A stretch of 8,440 nucleotides of DNA from Actinomycetota bacterium. GTDB lineage: Bacteria; Actinomycetota; Humimicrobiia; Humimicrobiales; Humimicrobiaceae. The position numbers and the translations under genes are program-made. Under the pieces are notes generated by a model, which worked only from the letters and a program-made list of their open reading frames with translations, ran no database searches and was not told where the DNA came from. The DNA is taken from NCBI GenBank assembly GCA_016870675.1, contig VGAU01000065.1:1-8440 (forward strand), in the 5' to 3' direction. Shown piece by piece: positions 5,825 through 8,440 of this stretch. Positions within the stretch are counted from its first letter, which is position 1. The number at the start of each line of letters is the position of its first letter.

Positions 5825-7291
5825 ATGAAAGCTGATAAAAGTAAACCAAAGTTAAAGCAAAAAAAAGATTTGGAAAAACTTAAGGAAAATGAAAGATATT
5901 TCAGATCACTTATTGAAAATGCTCCGGATATAATATACAGATATAAATTGTTTCCTAAATTAGAGTATGAATATATAAGTCCTTCAGTAAAAAGAAATCT
6001 TGGTTATGAACCTGAACGGTTTTACGCTGACCCCAAATTTAATTATAAGATTGTTCACCCTGATGACAGGAGCACCCTTAAAAAGATACATAGCGGCGAT
6101 TTCAATTTTTCAAAACCTGTAGAAATCCGCCTTATTCATAAAAACGGCACAGTTATCTGGTATGAAGAAACGATAACTTCATTTTTCAGTAGAGAAGGAA
6201 AATTAATAGCTATAGAAAGTATTCTACATAATATATCTGAAAGAAAAAAGATGGAGGAGCGCCTATCTTACATGTCTTTTCATGACAGCCTCACGGATCT
6301 TTATAACAGGGCATATTTTGAAGAAGAATTAAAAAGGCTTGATACAAAAAGACAGCTTCCGCTAAGCATTATTATCGGTGATATAAATGGGTTGAAGCTG
6401 ATAAACGATGCATTTGGGCATAAAGAAGGTGATAGGCTACTTAAAAGCTGTGGGAATGTTCTTAAGAATTGCTGCAGAGCAGAGGATATAGTTGCAAGAT
6501 GGGGAGGGGATGAATTCTCTATGATACTTCCCAAGACTAATGAAGAAGTTGCATTAGAGATTGTAAGTAGAATAAGAAAGAGGAGCAGCAGAACCAGCGG
6601 TGGCAAAATACCTTTAAGTATAGCCATTGGGGTTTCAACAAAGAGTAAAAGTCATCAAGATTTTGCGAAAATAATAAAAAAAGCAGAAGATGATATGTAC
6701 AGGCATAAGCTTATAGAAGCAAAAAGTATTATCAGTTCAATAATATCATCACTTGAGAAAACATTGTTTGAGAAGAGTATTAAAACTGAAAAACACACTG
6801 CAAGAATAAAAGAAATGGCCTTAGAATTAGGAAAATCTATAAAACTGCCCCCAAATGAGATTGATGAATTATCTCTCCTGGCAACGATCCACGATATAGG
6901 AAAAGTAGCAATTCTTGATGTTATATTGAATAAAAAGGAGAACCTGAGTAAAAGGGAATGGGATACTATAAAGCGGCATCCTGAAATAGGTTACCGTATT
7001 GCAGTCTCATCCAAGCAACTCTCAAGTATTGCTGAATATATTTTAACCGTTCATGAGTGGTGGGACGGAAACGGTTATCCCCAGAGACTGAAAGGAGAGA
7101 ACATACCTGTTCTGTCGCGAATAATAGCAATAGTTGACGCCTATGAGGTTATGACAACCGGTAGACCTTATAAAAAAGCTATAAGCAAAGAAGAGGCAAT
7201 AGCAGAGTTTAAGAAGTGCAGCGGTACCCAATTTGATCCGGAACTGGTAAAAAGGTTTGTAAAAATTCTGGAGAGTAACAGCAAATATTAA
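5825..7291 (+). CDS. PAS-GGDEF-HD-GYP c-di-GMP signalling protein
   Basis: A 488-residue cytosolic protein without membrane segments, combining sensing with c-di-GMP synthesis and breakdown. A PAS domain spans about residues 20-145 (ENERYFRSLIENAPDIIYRY at its start). A GGDEF diguanylate cyclase follows at about 150-300, with the intact catalytic WGGDEF at 226-231, GDINGLKLINDAFGH at 185-199 and an RAED product-inhibition I-site at 218-221, correctly five residues before GGDEF. The HD-GYP phosphodiesterase covers about 305-485, with KHT (H324), HDIGK (H356, D357, K360), RHPEIGY (H385), the GYP signature EWWDGNGYP at 411-419 and VDAYEVMTTGRPY at 437-449. In the usual HHE of the GYP segment the first His is V409 (VHE), so one metal ligand may be lost. 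Both catalytic halves otherwise look complete, so cyclase-only, hydrolase-only and bifunctional modes are all possible. The AGG directly before the ATG is too close for a normal ribosome binding site. Confidence 0.93.
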   Translation: MKADKSKPKLKQKKDLEKLKENERYFRSLIENAPDIIYRYKLFPKLEYEYISPSVKRNLGYEPERFYADPKFNYKIVHPDDRSTLKKIHSGDFNFSKPVEIRLIHKNGTVIWYEETITSFFSREGKLIAIESILHNISERKKMEERLSYMSFHDSLTDLYNRAYFEEELKRLDTKRQLPLSIIIGDINGLKLINDAFGHKEGDRLLKSCGNVLKNCCRAEDIVARWGGDEFSMILPKTNEEVALEIVSRIRKRSSRTSGGKIPLSIAIGVSTKSKSHQDFAKIIKKAEDDMYRHKLIEAKSIISSIISSLEKTLFEKSIKTEKHTARIKEMALELGKSIKLPPNEIDELSLLATIHDIGKVAILDVILNKKENLSKREWDTIKRHPEIGYRIAVSSKQLSSIAEYILTVHEWWDGNGYPQRLKGENIPVLSRIIAIVDAYEVMTTGRPYKKAISKEEAIAEFKKCSGTQFDPELVKRFVKILESNSKY

Positions 7292-7581
7292 ATTAATCCT
7301 TCCATTATTTTAACTCTTGGCAATAACAATCTAAAATTATTTATAAGCACTCTGTCTGTGCTGGATTATATTTATAAAAATTGCCCTATCATTTTCGAAG
7401 TATTGATATATTATTCTGTAAAGCCAGGTTTTAAGTGATCTGAAATTTTTTAAGGGTCCTTTTAATTTATTAATTTAATCGGTAAGCTTTTAAATTCCCA
7501 GTTCTCTTCTGAGCATAGACAGGTCTTTTTAACCATACTTTTGGCATCTTCTTATTTGAAGTGCGTTAAATTTGAAAAAGG
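7292..7581. other. Gene-free stretch between convergent genes
   Basis: No supported gene lies in these 290 bases between the c-di-GMP gene and the PIN toxin, which converge. It holds the possible fold at 7319-7385, described separately. No stem followed by a clear T-tract is visible in either direction. The longest ATG-initiated reading frame I noticed on the minus strand is only 25 codons (MPKVWLKRPVYA...) and resembles nothing known to me. It marks a change from AGA/AGG-rich to CGN-rich coding DNA and may be the edge of an inserted segment. Confidence 0.4.
7319..7385 (+). other. Possible nested RNA stem-loop downstream of the c-di-GMP gene
   Basis: GGCAAT (7319-7324) can pair with ATTGCC (7380-7385), TTTATA (7340-7345) with TATAAA (7373-7378), and AGCAC (7346-7350) with GTGCT (7358-7362) around a 7-nt loop TCTGTCT. 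The inner two stems are contiguous on the 5' side, with a 10-nt bulge on the 3' side. It begins 28 nt after the stop codon, so it could be the 3' end of that message, but no T-tract follows. Drawn by eye, no energy computed. Confidence 0.25.
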
Positions 7582-7992
7582 TCACTTATTCTTGCGATAA
7601 ACCTCCAGAAATTCGGCTGGTGATAATATTCGGATGCCTTCTTGCTTCTTAGTCGGATAATGTTTTAAATTTCCTGTTACTAAATACCTGGCTCCACAGG
7701 AAAGCGCCACCTCTAAAAAAGGTTCATCATCTTTATCCGGTAACCTTTTAACAAGAGGTTTTCCTGTAGTTAGATTTCCATTAACTTTTATTTGGTAAAG
7801 TAAATCTTCTACAGATTCTCGGATAAAAGGAAATTTTTCCCGGATTAAAACACTTTTACACTCAGAAAGAATTCTGGCGTCATAACAAAGTTCTAAATCC
7901 CCGGAAGCTACTTGCCTTATAATTTGACCTGCCGGTCCAAATGGAGAAAGTAATCCCGAGACGATGACATTCGTATCCAGAACCACTTTCAT
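7582..7992 (-). CDS. Type II toxin, PIN-domain ribonuclease (COG1569 type)
   Basis: A 136-residue PIN-domain protein, the putative toxin of a type II toxin-antitoxin pair; PIN toxins usually cleave RNA with divalent metal. The start MKVVLDTNVIVSGLLSP is diagnostic and holds the first active-site Asp (D6). Further expected acidic residues are E44 (ILSEC) and D86/D88/D89 (PDKDDEPFLEVAL). At the usual fourth site the motif reads VTGNLKHYP with N108 instead of Asp; TGN appears regularly in this subfamily, so I do not take it as inactivation. The ATG overlaps the stop of the antitoxin gene by 4 nt (ATGA), implying coupled translation; a weak AAAGGA lies about 12 nt upstream. Four of eight arginines use CGN codons, unlike the neighbouring genes. 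The RNA target cannot be told from the sequence. Confidence 0.88.
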   Translation of the reverse strand: MKVVLDTNVIVSGLLSPFGPAGQIIRQVASGDLELCYDARILSECKSVLIREKFPFIRESVEDLLYQIKVNGNLTTGKPLVKRLPDKDDEPFLEVALSCGARYLVTGNLKHYPTKKQEGIRILSPAEFLEVYRKNK

Positions 7993-8279
7993 TTCGCTTT
8001 TTGTTCCTTTCGTACAGCAGCAATCTCTTTGTTAATTTCTTCCAGGGTCATACGGTCGGTACCTGCTTCGACAGAACTTCTTTGCATTAAATTTACCGCT
8101 TCTATTGCCCGCAATCGCCGGATTATAGCAAGAGATTCTTCGATTTTCTCCGCAGAAGTAGCAGTTAGGATAGCAATGGGTTTACCGTTAGATGTAAGCA
8201 CCATTTCTTTTTCTTTTGGAAGATCCCGTTGAATTTTTGCTGAATTGTTACGTAAATCTCTTATCGTTATAAATCGCAT
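7989..8279 (-). CDS. Type II antitoxin, Phd/YefM-like
   Basis: A 96-residue protein of the Phd/YefM antitoxin type, first gene of the operon with the PIN toxin. The N-terminal DNA-binding part shows ITIRDLRNNSAKIQRDL (residues 4-20) and the family strand LTSNGKPIAIL (28-38). The C-terminal half, from about residue 45, is charged and helical, with DRMTLEEINKEIAAVRKEQK (75-94) likely to wrap the toxin. Such antitoxins bind and block the toxin and, with it, repress their own promoter. The start is well supported by AGGAGG 8 nt upstream. Eight of ten arginine codons are CGN, against 5 of 40 in polX-2, which suggests transfer from another genome. No transposase or integrase is recognisable next to it. 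Confidence 0.87.
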   Translation of the reverse strand: MRFITIRDLRNNSAKIQRDLPKEKEMVLTSNGKPIAILTATSAEKIEESLAIIRRLRAIEAVNLMQRSSVEAGTDRMTLEEINKEIAAVRKEQKAK

Positions 8280-8287
8280 TCTATCAA

Positions 8288-8293
8288 CCTCCT
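8288..8293 (-). promoter_or_regulatory. Canonical ribosome binding site of the antitoxin
   Basis: AGGAGG on the minus strand, 8 nt before the ATG. It fixes the antitoxin start and is the only consensus Shine-Dalgarno sequence at any gene start in the window. Confidence 0.85.
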
Positions 8294-8301
8294 ATTATTT
8301 T

Positions 8302-8331
8302 ATAGTGTACTCTATTGTCACCCATTTGTCA
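8302..8331. promoter_or_regulatory. Candidate operator of the toxin-antitoxin operon
   Basis: Two elements overlap the promoter. ATAGTGTACTCTAT (8302-8315) is a 14-bp palindrome with one mismatched pair, covers the -10 and is centred on GTAC, close to the TGTACA core known from YefM operators. TTGTCA occurs twice (8315-8320 and 8326-8331) exactly 11 bp, about one helical turn, apart, and the second copy overlaps the -35. Binding of antitoxin or the toxin-antitoxin complex here would block RNA polymerase. The function is inferred from position and family. Confidence 0.5.
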
Positions 8332-8332
8332 A
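8304..8332 (-). promoter_or_regulatory. Promoter of the toxin-antitoxin operon
   Basis: On the minus strand a perfect -35 TTGACA (8327-8332) is followed after exactly 17 bp by TACACT (8304-8309, 4 of 6 matches to TATAAT). The predicted start of transcription is near 8297, giving a leader of about 18 nt that just accommodates the ribosome binding site. It is by far the best sigma-70-type promoter in the window. Confidence 0.72.
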
Positions 8333-8340
8333 CAGGCAGG

Positions 8341-8440
8341 GATATGTTTATATCTAAAAGTATAAAATTGACGAGTCCCATTTGCAGCATCCACTCGCGA
8401 GCCAGGTTGAGGGATCGAGTGAACTTTAGCCTGTTCTGCA
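8341..8440. other. Unassigned right end, G+C-richer from about 8370
   Basis: The segment opens with a small inverted repeat GATAT/ATATC (8341-8345 and 8350-8354, 4-nt loop), just upstream of the toxin-antitoxin promoter. From about 8370 to the edge the DNA is clearly richer in G+C than its surroundings. Several frames stay open to the edge: plus from ATG 8344, and minus to a stop at 8295-8297 (47 codons, including NRLKFTRSLNLAREWMLQMG). None matches a family I recognise. It may be the end of a neighbouring gene or of a mobile element that came with the toxin-antitoxin pair. Confidence 0.25.

Noticed and set aside
7666..7674. Loss of PIN toxin activity because Asp is Asn in VTGN (residue 108)
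   Set aside because: TGN at this place is familiar in this PIN subfamily and the other acidic residues are intact.
8029..8232. 67-codon plus-strand frame opposite the antitoxin
   Set aside because: A shadow of the antitoxin gene, which has a clear family match, promoter and ribosome binding site on the other strand.

Overview
The window is AT-rich DNA, almost certainly from a bacterium: bacterial-type PolX, Pcm, GGDEF/HD-GYP and Phd/PIN families are present, arginine codons are mostly AGA/AGG, and a PflX-like radical SAM protein hints at an anaerobic lifestyle. The phylum cannot be fixed from this sequence. No rRNA, tRNA, CRISPR array or insertion sequence is visible.

Region 1 (1-4232) looks like a repair-flavoured cluster. 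On the minus strand a DUF763 gene overlaps by 8 nt the start of a canonical PolX gene (polX-1) that runs off the left edge. Next on the same strand is pcm, a protein-isoaspartate repair methyltransferase. Divergent from pcm is a second, clearly diverged PolX (polX-2). Its nuclease (PHP) metal site looks complete, but its third polymerase carboxylate is Glu instead of Asp and its N-terminal DNA-binding part is degenerate. Two different PolX genes within about 2 kb of each other, with DUF763 fused by overlap to one of them, is the most notable arrangement here.

Region 2 (4237-7291) holds a PflX-type radical SAM protein (stop codon 4 nt from that of polX-2, convergent), preceded on the same strand by a small Cro/C1-type HTH protein. 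Divergent from the HTH gene is a PAS-GGDEF-HD-GYP protein able in principle to both make and degrade c-di-GMP, with one HD-GYP histidine replaced by Val.

Region 3 (7292-8440) is a 290-bp gene-free stretch with a possible RNA fold, followed by a Phd-like antitoxin/PIN toxin operon on the minus strand. The antitoxin has a textbook promoter (TTGACA, 17 bp, TACACT), a candidate Phd/YefM-type operator and a perfect AGGAGG ribosome binding site. The other seven gene starts in the window show no convincing Shine-Dalgarno sequence. The toxin-antitoxin genes also use CGN arginine codons far more than the rest, so this module is probably a recent arrival. The last ~70 bases are richer in G+C and unassigned.
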